This document shows positions 7,984 to 15,746 of a DNA stretch of 20,888 nt, piece after piece. Source of the DNA: Planctomycetaceae bacterium (GTDB taxonomy: Bacteria > Planctomycetota > Planctomycetia > Planctomycetales > Planctomycetaceae); NCBI GenBank assembly GCA_003445035.1, contig DLVV01000022.1, positions 8,900 through 29,787 on the forward strand, in the 5' to 3' direction. Every line of letters starts with the position of its first letter. The first letter of the stretch is position 1. Position numbers and translations under genes: made by a program. The notes under the pieces were generated by a model that had not been told where the DNA came from, ran no database searches, and saw only the letters and a list, made by a program, of their open reading frames with translations.

Positions 7984-10014
7984 TCACTCGGACCACAGAT
8001 CGCGACGATTGGCCTTTTCGAGAATGCGAATGGCGTCTTCGTCAAGCAACAGGCGACGACGACGCAGCGCGAGAACGGCAGCGGTGATTTTCGCCATGTA
8101 TTCGGCCCGGGTCGGGTAACGTTCCCGGACACTCCGTCGCGGGTCGCCCACGGACTGCCGCTCGGCCCGGGTCCTGGCAAACGCCAGCCAGCTGCCTCTG
8201 AAACGGCCCAGCATCCCGCCCGCTCCTGCGGCCGCATTGCGAACATTCCATCCGGTGTACGTGCCCAGCGGCACCGACACCGTCGGCAGCTTGATCCCCG
8301 CTCGCTCGATGCCGTCGGTATCCACCGCCGGAACCAGCGTGTTGTAGGCGGGACCAATTTTCGGCGGCACATTGTCGGCGATCCCACGAGTGAACCAGCG
8401 GGGACCCGGGTCCAGCCGTAACGGGCGGAACATCACGCCCGCCCTGGTCACGCCCGGCAATTCCGGAAACTGCTTCCGCCAGGCCGCCAACTCGACCAAC
8501 GTCCCGTCGGCGATCCGGGGAATCGCCGACGGGGGCGGTTCGACACCCGACGTCACCCAGCGATCCAGGGCCACCAGCAAAGCCCGGAGCAACGGATAGT
8601 GGTTCAGGTCATTTCCGGGATTACGGAAAATGCCTCGAGATGTCGACCCGGACACACCATGCTGGGCTCCGGTGAAGAAATACAGCCGCAGGTTCGGATC
8701 GATCCCCGCATCGGTCTTGCCCACCGTGTCGGTGTGCAGCAGCGACGCCGCCCGGCACCAGTACTCCGCCGATGTCTCGGTGAAGAACACCTTCGGCAGA
8801 TGGCCGCGCATCTTCAGCGCCGCAAACGAATCGCCCTTTCGACCCGTCACCGGATCCACCTGCGGCACGCTGTTGAAGGGAAAGAAGTCCGAGGCAAACA
8901 GGTTGTCCTGGTGCTGGCTGCCGTGGCGGGTGGTCTGCGCGAAACGGTAGTTGAACTGGCCCTTGCCGCCGCCACCGACGTGAGGCATCGCACCATCGAG
9001 CACCATGCGACCCGCCTCGTCGGTGTTCATCGCCTCGAACAGGAAGTGATGGATGAACCGCCCCGACTGGCTGATCCCAAAGATGTAGGCCTTCTGGATG
9101 GCACCGGCCAGCGGGTTGCGGACCCCTTTCGCATCGGACTTGGCGAAACGGAAAAACGAGATGCAATCACGAGCCGCGACCAGCCCCAGTCCGGTCACTC
9201 GCGGATCCTTCCCGGTGTAAACCAACTCGTAGATCCAACCCGAGCGGAACCCGTCACGGAGATGCAGGTGCCCGGGACTGGACACCACCTGGCCGTTTTC
9301 GACCCTCGCGAATGACCACTCGTCGTGAGGCACCTCTTCGGGTGGACTGGTCCGATACGGCCGCCGGGTCAACCGGGCGGTGCCGTTGTCGAGACTGACG
9401 GCGGGGTAGGCCACCGAGTTGCCCCAGTAAAGTGGCTGGCTCTTGGGGGTTCCCGTCACGCAAATCTCGGCATAGATCTTCGACGTGATCGAACCGCCAT
9501 CCCGGTTCTTGACCACCGGCAACTCGATCATGATCCGGTTCCCACCGGGTCGCACATCACCATTCCAGCCGCACCACAGCACCGAGTAGCCCTGCCGCAT
9601 CAGGAACCCGTTGCCGGCATCGGCCAGTGTCTTCGGGTCGTTGCGGTTGCCGACCGGTCCATTGAACGCCCCCACGGCCAACTTGTTGCCCCGGTTGTTG
9701 ACGTCATAGAGAACCCGTCCGTTTCCCCGACGCGGATCGAGTGGCTTCAGCAGGAAAAACTCCGTTCGAAACTCGATCCGGCCCCGCCCGTTCGTCCCGG
9801 CCAGCTTGATGTCTGTGATCCGACGGTGCAGGGCGTGCCCGGGATCGACCTCGATGGTCAACCAGCCCTTGACCCGTTCATAGGGTCCCACGTTCCCGAA
9901 ATGGTGCCCACCGGCAAACGCCGCTCGCTCGGTGATCTCCAGCTTCACGACCTCGCCACGGATCGATCCGGCAAGAGCCAACAGCAACAGGGACACGTGG
10001 GCCATTCGAAACAT
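7984..10014 (-). CDS. Exported alpha/beta hydrolase-domain protein
   Basis: A 676-residue protein. A short signal peptide (MFRMAHVSLLLLALAG, cleavage near residue 20) precedes a beta-rich N-terminal region (about 21-270) that resembles the large planctomycete/proteobacterial alpha/beta-hydrolase-domain family (Pfam Abhydrolase_10 type). The nucleophile elbow is G313-I-S315-Q-S-G318. A candidate catalytic His is H452 in FFTGAQHGVSG, and the acid is probably in FTETSAEYW (about 411-419) or D340. Substrate is unknown; an ester or lactone is possible. The C-terminal 200 residues are basic and have no assigned domain. Start ATG 10014 is used; ATG 10005 is an alternative that keeps the signal. A weak SD (GGAAAG) lies about 10 nt upstream. 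It is convergent with the PQQ gene and divergent from the kinase gene. Confidence 0.85.
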   Translation of the reverse strand: MFRMAHVSLLLLALAGSIRGEVVKLEITERAAFAGGHHFGNVGPYERVKGWLTIEVDPGHALHRRITDIKLAGTNGRGRIEFRTEFFLLKPLDPRRGNGRVLYDVNNRGNKLAVGAFNGPVGNRNDPKTLADAGNGFLMRQGYSVLWCGWNGDVRPGGNRIMIELPVVKNRDGGSITSKIYAEICVTGTPKSQPLYWGNSVAYPAVSLDNGTARLTRRPYRTSPPEEVPHDEWSFARVENGQVVSSPGHLHLRDGFRSGWIYELVYTGKDPRVTGLGLVAARDCISFFRFAKSDAKGVRNPLAGAIQKAYIFGISQSGRFIHHFLFEAMNTDEAGRMVLDGAMPHVGGGGKGQFNYRFAQTTRHGSQHQDNLFASDFFPFNSVPQVDPVTGRKGDSFAALKMRGHLPKVFFTETSAEYWCRAASLLHTDTVGKTDAGIDPNLRLYFFTGAQHGVSGSTSRGIFRNPGNDLNHYPLLRALLVALDRWVTSGVEPPPSAIPRIADGTLVELAAWRKQFPELPGVTRAGVMFRPLRLDPGPRWFTRGIADNVPPKIGPAYNTLVPAVDTDGIERAGIKLPTVSVPLGTYTGWNVRNAAAGAGGMLGRFRGSWLAFARTRAERQSVGDPRRSVRERYPTRAEYMAKITAAVLALRRRRLLLDEDAIRILEKANRRDLWSE

Positions 10015-10039
10015 GGGTCGTGCTTTCCAGAGAAGGCTG

Positions 10040-10052
10040 CGATGTCACATCG
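10040..10052. promoter_or_regulatory. Perfect dyad CGATGTCACATCG in divergent spacer
   Basis: CGATGT and ACATCG are exact inverted arms around a single central C, located 26 bp upstream of the hydrolase start and 108 bp upstream of the kinase start. A 13-bp perfect dyad in a divergent spacer is a plausible operator, but no regulator is identified. On the plus strand a -10-like TATGAT lies at 10081-10086 with no good -35, so the kinase promoter is not settled. Confidence 0.3.
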
Positions 10053-10160
10053 AACCAGCGATTGTGCCACACCGGGTGGTTATGATCTAAGGCAGCGGGG
10101 TCTTTACAACGGGAACAAGGTCCACCCCACCCCTCCATTTCCATCACCAAGCCGCCCGAC

Positions 10161-11879
10161 GTGACTTCCGCCGACACTCCCAATCCAGAATCCGACGCGT
10201 TGCTGGCTGACGTGCTCGAGAGCCTGCTCGACCGGTCCGCCTCCGGCGAAGACATTGACATCGACCACGAGGCCCGACAACAACCCGAGATCGGAGCCGA
10301 ACTGCAGCAGTTGTGGGCAATGGTCAACGTGGCGAACGAGTTCAGCACGCTGGCCGAAATCGATCTCGACCCCGCCCCGCCTGTCGCGACGATGCCCGAG
10401 CAGGTGGGAGAATACGAGCTGATCGACGAACTGGGACGAGGGGGGATGGGCGTGGTCTACCGTGCCCACCAGGCCAGTCTCGATCGGGATGTGGCGATCA
10501 AGATGATCCTGCGTGGCGACTGGGCGTCGCCGTTGGACGTGGCCAGGTTTCGCAGCGAGGCCGAGAGTGCGGCTCGGCTCGAACACCCCAACATCGTGCC
10601 GATCTACGAGGTGGGCGAACACGACGGGTTGCCGTATTTCAGCATGCGGCTGATTGACGGCACGACGATCTCCCAGCGGCTCGGCAACGGCCCGGTGTCG
10701 TCCAGGGAGGCGGCCGAGTTGATGCTGCCGGTCTGCCGGGCCATTTCCGAGGCTCACCAGCAAGGCATCCTGCACCGGGACCTCAAGCCATCGAACATCC
10801 TGATCGACCGCGACAACACGCCCTACATCACCGATTTTGGTCTCGCCAAGCGGATCCCGACCGACACCGACCCGTCGACTCCGATGACGTTGACGGGCAG
10901 CGGAGCGGTGCTGGGCACACCGTCCTACATGGCTCCCGAGCAGGCGGCCGGCCAGCGGGGTCGGGTCGAAGAACGGACCGATGTCTACAGCCTGGGTGCG
11001 ATCCTCTACGCGCTGTTGACCGGCCAGGCCCCTTTCCAGGCCGCTTCGCCAATCGACACCATGTTGCAGGTGCTCGAACAGGACCCCGCTCCGCCCCGAC
11101 TGGTCAACCCCGACGCCGACGCCGATCTCGAGATGATCGCGCTGAAGTGCCTGCAGAAACCGATCGACCTCCGGTACTCATCGGCAGAGAAACTGGGCGA
11201 CGACCTGCAGGCCTTCCTCAACAACGAACCCGTCTCGGCCCGTTCCTCCCAGTTCTCCCAGGTGCTCAGCCGCGCCTTCCGAGAAACCCACCACGCGGTG
11301 GTGCTCGAGAACTGGGGACTGCTGTGGATGTGGCACAGCCTCGTACTCGTGGCGCTGTGCCTGTTGACCAACTGGCTGCAGATCGCCGGGTTCAACACAC
11401 CGTGGCCGTACCTTTGGGTCTGGGGAGCCGGATCCGGCCTGTGGGCGCTGATCTTCTGGAATCTCCGCAAGAGAGCCGGACCGGTCACGTTCGTCGAACG
11501 CCAGATCGCTCATGTCTGGGCCGGCAGCATGGCCGGCAGCGTCCTGCTGTACGTGGTCGAGCCGATCATGGGCTTCCAGCCACTGGAGCTCTCGCCGATC
11601 CTCGGATTGCTCACCGGGGCCGTCTTCCTGGTCAAGGCCGGCATCCTCTCGGGCCACTTCTACGTCCAGGCCGTGATCCTGTTTGCCTCCGCTCCCTTGA
11701 TGGCGTGGATCCAGCGCCACGCCACCCTCGACTTCAGCATCTCGCTGTTCGGATTGATTTCCGGTGCGAGCTTCTTTTTTCCCGGGCTCAAGTACCACCG
11801 GCAACGACGGCGAGGCCGAGCCGGTCGACACGTCATCCGGAAGCCTGATGATATCCCGGGTGGAAAACCCGACCTTTGA
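10161..11879 (+). CDS. Hanks-type Ser/Thr protein kinase with polytopic membrane C-terminus
   Basis: A 572-residue protein starting at GTG. Residues 1-75 form an acidic N-terminal region with the planctomycete pattern of a helical segment before the kinase. The kinase domain spans about 84-355, with all key elements: GRGGMG (92-97), K114 in VAIK, E133 in the C helix, HRDLKPSN (205-212, catalytic D207), DFG (225-227), GTPSYMAPE (252-260) and DVYSLG (274-279). It should be active and phosphorylate Ser/Thr on cytoplasmic partners. Instead of the usual single membrane anchor plus sensor, residues about 385-542 contain about six hydrophobic segments (near 388-405, 416-433, 450-468, 476-494, 500-516, 526-541), followed by a basic tail. 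No SD precedes the GTG; no in-frame ATG occurs until within the N-terminal region. The stop is 17 nt before the next gene, suggesting cotranscription. Confidence 0.93.
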   Translation: MTSADTPNPESDALLADVLESLLDRSASGEDIDIDHEARQQPEIGAELQQLWAMVNVANEFSTLAEIDLDPAPPVATMPEQVGEYELIDELGRGGMGVVYRAHQASLDRDVAIKMILRGDWASPLDVARFRSEAESAARLEHPNIVPIYEVGEHDGLPYFSMRLIDGTTISQRLGNGPVSSREAAELMLPVCRAISEAHQQGILHRDLKPSNILIDRDNTPYITDFGLAKRIPTDTDPSTPMTLTGSGAVLGTPSYMAPEQAAGQRGRVEERTDVYSLGAILYALLTGQAPFQAASPIDTMLQVLEQDPAPPRLVNPDADADLEMIALKCLQKPIDLRYSSAEKLGDDLQAFLNNEPVSARSSQFSQVLSRAFRETHHAVVLENWGLLWMWHSLVLVALCLLTNWLQIAGFNTPWPYLWVWGAGSGLWALIFWNLRKRAGPVTFVERQIAHVWAGSMAGSVLLYVVEPIMGFQPLELSPILGLLTGAVFLVKAGILSGHFYVQAVILFASAPLMAWIQRHATLDFSISLFGLISGASFFFPGLKYHRQRRRGRAGRHVIRKPDDIPGGKPDL

Positions 11880-11896
11880 GACCTACCCTCAGCCCG

Positions 11897-12637
11897 ATGT
11901 CCTCACGCGTACCCGAATCGCTCCGCTTCCTGCTGCTGCAGGTCCGCAACGCCGAAGACCCGATGCGGCAGCACGAACGGCTGGCGTTCTCGCGGACGCT
12001 GGAGATCGACATCGAACGCTGTGAGGTCCTCGATCTTCTCGCCACTCGACCTTCCCCCGCACAGCTCGACGCCAGCGACATCGTGCTGCTGGGCGGCAGT
12101 GGAGACTATTCGGCAACCGGTGAGGGCGAGTGGCTGGATCGCTCGCTTGATGTGCTCCGTGAACTGGTCGATCGTCGCCAGCCGACGTTCGCCAGTTGCT
12201 GGGGATTCCAGGCCATGGCACGGGCACTGGGGGGAACCGTCGTCCACGACCTCGACACCGCCGAGGTGGGGACCCACCAACTGTTCCTGACCGAAGCCGG
12301 TGGTGCCGATCCGGTCTTCTCATCGCTCCAGCAGGAATTCCGGGCACAGATGGGCCACGAGGACTGCGTATCGGCGTTGCCCGAAGGGGCCACTCGCCTG
12401 GCCTACTCACACCGCAACGCTCACCAGGCCTATCGGCTGGAACAGGCTCCGGTCTACTGCACACAGTTCCACCCCGAATTGACCCGAGAGGACCTGCACC
12501 TGCGGGTCGAAGCGTACCCCCAGTACATTGAACGGATCTCGGGGATGACAACCGACGAGTTCACCGCAACGCTCAGCGACACACCCGAAGCGGCCGGATT
12601 GCTGCAACGGTTCGTCGAGACGGTCGTTGCCGGTTAG
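11897..12637 (+). CDS. Class I glutamine amidotransferase-like protein
   Basis: A 246-residue protein with a class I (triad) GATase fold. The nucleophile C101 sits in FASCWGFQAMARALGG, and the His-Glu pair is H192/E194 in CTQFHPELT. The oxyanion-region glycines are in IVLLGGSGDYS (about 62-72). There is no attached synthetase domain, so it belongs to the free-standing type 1 GATase-like proteins, which include glutamine-hydrolysing subunits and gamma-glutamyl peptidases. The actual substrate is unknown. The frame can be extended to TTG 11876, overlapping the kinase stop, but ATG 11897 begins where family members begin. It lies between the kinase (17-nt gap) and the GT4 gene (10-nt gap), so the three genes are probably one transcript. 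Confidence 0.9.
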   Translation: MSSRVPESLRFLLLQVRNAEDPMRQHERLAFSRTLEIDIERCEVLDLLATRPSPAQLDASDIVLLGGSGDYSATGEGEWLDRSLDVLRELVDRRQPTFASCWGFQAMARALGGTVVHDLDTAEVGTHQLFLTEAGGADPVFSSLQQEFRAQMGHEDCVSALPEGATRLAYSHRNAHQAYRLEQAPVYCTQFHPELTREDLHLRVEAYPQYIERISGMTTDEFTATLSDTPEAAGLLQRFVETVVAG

Positions 12638-12647
12638 ACTGGCTGCC

Positions 12648-13934
12648 ATGCACATCGCCATCGTCACCGCCGGCGGCGCCGGGATGTTCTGCGGTTCGTG
12701 CATGCACGACAACACCTGGGCCCGCTCTCTGATCGACGAGGGGGCCGACGTCAGCCTGGTCCCCACGTACACGCCGATCCGGGTCGACGAACAGGACGTC
12801 AGCACCTCCGAAGTCTATTTCGGCGGGGTCGGCGTCTACCTGGCCCACCGCAGCCGCCTGTTCCGTCGCCTGCCCCGGACCCTGACCCGCTGGGTCGACC
12901 GTCCCTGGGCCCTGCGGCTGGCCACCCGCTTCGGTGTCAGCACCGACGCCCGGCAGCTGGGTGCAATGACACTCGACATGCTCCAGGGCGAAAACGGTCC
13001 TCACCGTACGCACGTCCTGGAACTCGCCGACGCCTTCGGCTCGTCGCTGAAGCCCGATGTCATCTGCTTTTCCAATGCCCTGCTGGCGGGAACTGCGAGA
13101 GCGATCAGGCAGAAGATCGACATCCCGTTGATGTGCGTCCTCCAGGGCGATGACGTCTTCCTGGAAGACCTGGTCGAGCCATATCGCAGTCAGGCAATCG
13201 AGGCGATCCACGACCTGGCCGCCGACTTCGACGGGTTCATCGTCCACAGCGACTACTACCGCGATCACATGGTTCGCTACCTCGGACTCGACGCGAGGAA
13301 GTTCCACACCCTGCCACTGGGCATCGACCTGGCCGAACATGACGGACAACCGGAGACAACCGGCGAGCCGTTCACGGTGGGATACTTCGCCCGCATCTGC
13401 CCCGAAAAGGGCCTCGACCGACTCGTCGACGCTTTCCGCATTCTCCACGCACGACGCCCCGAGGTCCGGCTGAAAGCCGGCGGGTACCTGGGCCAACGCG
13501 ACCGCGAGTACTTCGACCAGGTGAGGACCGCGGCCGCCGACCTCGGTGATGCGTTCAGCTACATCGGCAGTCCGCCGGACACCGCCTCGAAGATCAAGTT
13601 CCTGAAGTCGCTCGACGTGCTCAGCGTTCCCACCCTGTACCGCGAACCCAAGGGCCTTTACGTGCTCGAAGCACTGGCCAACGGGGTGCCGGTGGTGCAG
13701 CCCGATCATGGTGCGTTCCCCGAGATGATCGCAGCGACCGGGGGCGGCGTACTGGTTGAACCGGGCCAGCCCGAGGCGTTGGCCGACGCGCTCGAGGCAC
13801 TGATCGAAGATTCGTCACGGCGGATCGAACTGGCCACCACCGGTCGAAACCGGGTGCACGAGCTGTTTGGCCCCGAACGGATGGCCCAGCGGTCGCTCGA
13901 GCTGTTCACTCGGATGATCGACGCCCACCGCTGA
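12648..13934 (+). CDS. GT4-family glycosyltransferase
   Basis: A 428-residue retaining GT-B glycosyltransferase. The N-terminus IVTAGGAGMFCGSCMHDN is the glycine-rich first strand-loop of a GT4 subgroup, with the unusual but characteristic CGSC. The C-terminal Rossmann domain starts near 240 (FTVGYFARICPEKGLDRLVD). The E-x7-E motif is E333-PKGLYVL-E341, followed by ALANGVPVVQPDHGAFPEM. The donor is probably a nucleotide sugar; the acceptor is unknown. There is no transmembrane segment. The frame opens at 12627, inside the preceding gene, but ATG 12648 starts the first beta strand directly. It lies 10 nt after the GATase-like gene, and its last 29 nt overlap the convergent membrane-protein gene. 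Confidence 0.93.
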   Translation: MHIAIVTAGGAGMFCGSCMHDNTWARSLIDEGADVSLVPTYTPIRVDEQDVSTSEVYFGGVGVYLAHRSRLFRRLPRTLTRWVDRPWALRLATRFGVSTDARQLGAMTLDMLQGENGPHRTHVLELADAFGSSLKPDVICFSNALLAGTARAIRQKIDIPLMCVLQGDDVFLEDLVEPYRSQAIEAIHDLAADFDGFIVHSDYYRDHMVRYLGLDARKFHTLPLGIDLAEHDGQPETTGEPFTVGYFARICPEKGLDRLVDAFRILHARRPEVRLKAGGYLGQRDREYFDQVRTAAADLGDAFSYIGSPPDTASKIKFLKSLDVLSVPTLYREPKGLYVLEALANGVPVVQPDHGAFPEMIAATGGGVLVEPGQPEALADALEALIEDSSRRIELATTGRNRVHELFGPERMAQRSLELFTRMIDAHR

Positions 13935-14436
13935 CGATCCGTCGCCGTCGCATCCAGGCCACGCCCGCCAGCACCGCCACACCCGCTCCCACCGGCTTCC
14001 AGAGCCACGGGCCGAACACGACCGTCGCGTTGAAGAACAGGAACGCGAAGAACCCGTGGAGCACCATGGCTCGGCCCGCTCGCCGAGGCGTCTCGGCCGG
14101 TCGGCACCACCACCACGCCGCATCAGCCACCCAGACCAGGGTGAAGACGTAATTGATCCAGACGCCCTGTCCCCAGCTCAACCCGGTCACCCGCTCGGTC
14201 AACCGGGCGGTGTGCAACACCGCTTCGGCATGACTCCAGTGATGGATGAAATGGAAGGCACAGAACACGTGACCCAGGTGAGCCAACAGCCCGACGGTCC
14301 ACAGACATCGCCGGGTCGTCGCCGGCGCCGCGGCGACAGCCAACAACAACCAGGCTGTCCAGCCGGCGACCGCCAACCGCGCCATCCAGCGAGTCAGCTC
14401 CGGTCCGATCCCCGGTACCAGCTCGATCGATTCCAT
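13906..14436 (-). CDS. Small His-rich polytopic membrane protein, unknown function
   Basis: A 176-residue protein with about five hydrophobic segments (near 17-37, 45-65, 91-110, 123-142, 147-162) and a basic C-terminal tail. Segment 2 and the following loop hold an unusual His cluster: H53, H56, H62, H65, H66, H69 and H75, with H127 in a later helix. Trp and aromatic residues are also frequent (VADAAWWW, NYVFTLVW). The pattern recalls heme- or metal-binding membrane proteins, but I recognise no named family, so no function is assigned. Start ATG 14436 is preceded by AGGAAA about 6 nt upstream. The 3' end overlaps the convergent GT4 gene by 29 nt. Codon use matches neighbours, so I regard it as real. 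Confidence 0.75.
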   Translation of the reverse strand: MESIELVPGIGPELTRWMARLAVAGWTAWLLLAVAAAPATTRRCLWTVGLLAHLGHVFCAFHFIHHWSHAEAVLHTARLTERVTGLSWGQGVWINYVFTLVWVADAAWWWCRPAETPRRAGRAMVLHGFFAFLFFNATVVFGPWLWKPVGAGVAVLAGVAWMRRRRIVSGGRRSSE

Positions 14437-14499
14437 GGGCTGTTTCCTGTCCGGCGTCCGCCTACACTACGGGAACATGCTGCCGGGTGAACTTTGCGG

Positions 14500-14516
14500 A
14501 TTGATTATAAGCTAAA
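14500..14516. promoter_or_regulatory. AT-rich island with TATAAT (minus) in divergent spacer
   Basis: The only AT-rich stretch in the 93-bp spacer between the membrane-protein and phosphoglycerate-mutase genes contains a perfect TATAAT on the minus strand (14509 to 14504) and TTATAA/TATAAG on the plus strand. No -35 element is recognisable at 15-19 bp on either strand. It is a plausible bidirectional -10 region, by position and composition only. Confidence 0.3.
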
Positions 14517-14529
14517 AACGGACCAGCCG

Positions 14530-15738
14530 ATGACACGCGTTCACGACCTCACACGTCGCCTGCAGAAAGACAACGGCTCGAAGATCGTCCTGCTGGTCTC
14601 GGATGGCCTGGGCGGTCTGCCGCTTGAAGCCGGCGGGAAGACCGAGCTCGAATCGGCCAACACGCCAAACCTCGATGCCCTGGCCTCCGTCGGCGAAACC
14701 GGCGGCAGTATCCCGGTCCTTCCGGGAATCACACCGGGCAGCGGCCCCGGACACCTGGGCCTGTTCGGCTACGATCCGCTGGAATACGACATCGGCCGCG
14801 GGGTGCTCGAGGCGCTGGGAATCGACTTCGAACTCGGCTCCAACGATGTGGCCATCCGGGGAAATTTCTGCACGATCGACCCCGACGGAAACATCACCGA
14901 CCGCCGTGCGGGACGGATCGCCAGTGAAATCGGTGAGCGGTTGTGTGAGATCCTCGACGCGATCGAGATCCCCGGCGTCGAGGTCTTCGTGCGACCGGTC
15001 AAGGAGTACCGGCTGGTGATCATCTTTCGGGGAGAGGGTCTCGGGGGCCGCGTTAACGACACCGATCCGCAGGCCACAGGCGTGCCACCGCTGGAACCGG
15101 TCGGAGCCGATGAGCCGTCGCAGAAGACGGCCGGGATCTGCAAGGAGTTCCTGGAGCAGGCCCGCGGCCTGCTGGCTGACGAATCACCAGCCAACCTGCT
15201 GACGATGCGGGGCATCGCAATGTTGCCCGAGATTCCCCGCTTCCAGGAGGTCTACGGCCTGAACCCTGCCGCGATCGCCGTGTACCCCATGTACCGCGGC
15301 CTGGCCCGGCTGGTCCAGATGGACGTGCTCGACGCCGGCACGACGCTCGAATCGCAGATGGACCGGCTTGAAGCCACGTGGAACGACTACGACTTCTTCT
15401 TCATCCACTTCAAGTACACCGACTCGACCGGTGAAGACGGAGACTTTGACGGGAAGGTGGCACGGATCGAGCAGCTCGACGCAGCAGTACCCCGGATCAC
15501 CGCCCTGGGTCCCGATGTGATGATCGTCACCGGCGACCACAGCACGCCGGCGAAGATGAAGTCGCACAGCTGGCACCCGGTGCCGACGCTGATCACCAGT
15601 GACCGTGCCCGCACCGACGCCTCAACCGCGTTCGGCGAAGACCAGTGCCGGACCGGGAGCCTGGGCCAGTTCGAGGCCCAGCACCTGATTCTGCTGGCAC
15701 TGGCTCACGCCGGCCGGCTGGAAAAGTACGGAGCCTGA
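14530..15738 (+). CDS. apgM: Cofactor-independent phosphoglycerate mutase, ApgM type
   Basis: A 402-residue alkaline-phosphatase-superfamily enzyme expected to interconvert 3- and 2-phosphoglycerate in glycolysis/gluconeogenesis, in the cytoplasm. It belongs to the archaeal-type short iPGM family (about 400 residues) rather than the 510-residue GpmI type. Evidence: LLVSDGLGG with metal ligand D25; the phosphorylated Ser in TPGSGPGHLGLFGYDP (S71); the insert domain with RGNFCTIDPDGNITDRRAGR (about 110-129); HFKYTDSTGEDGDFDGK (about 293-309); and VTGDHSTPAK (D336, H337) with SHSWHP (H346, H349). In HFKYTDSTGEDG a Glu (E302) stands where many archaeal members have His before Asp. An upstream TTG (14494) would prolong the frame by 12 residues, but ATG 14530 is preferred; no SD is seen. 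The gene is divergent from the membrane protein and convergent with the amidohydrolase (8-bp gap). Confidence 0.92.
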   Translation: MTRVHDLTRRLQKDNGSKIVLLVSDGLGGLPLEAGGKTELESANTPNLDALASVGETGGSIPVLPGITPGSGPGHLGLFGYDPLEYDIGRGVLEALGIDFELGSNDVAIRGNFCTIDPDGNITDRRAGRIASEIGERLCEILDAIEIPGVEVFVRPVKEYRLVIIFRGEGLGGRVNDTDPQATGVPPLEPVGADEPSQKTAGICKEFLEQARGLLADESPANLLTMRGIAMLPEIPRFQEVYGLNPAAIAVYPMYRGLARLVQMDVLDAGTTLESQMDRLEATWNDYDFFFIHFKYTDSTGEDGDFDGKVARIEQLDAAVPRITALGPDVMIVTGDHSTPAKMKSHSWHPVPTLITSDRARTDASTAFGEDQCRTGSLGQFEAQHLILLALAHAGRLEKYGA

Positions 15739-15746
15739 CGCCCGGT

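Noticed and set aside
12573..13709. A 378-codon minus-strand frame opposite the GT4 gene
   Set aside because: No domain and antisense-type composition; the plus strand carries a clear GT4 protein with catalytic motifs.
14477..14515. A 12-codon frame (MLPGELCGLIIS) just before the phosphoglycerate mutase gene, as a leader peptide
   Set aside because: It is too short to judge, has no clear SD and no attenuator-like hairpin after it.
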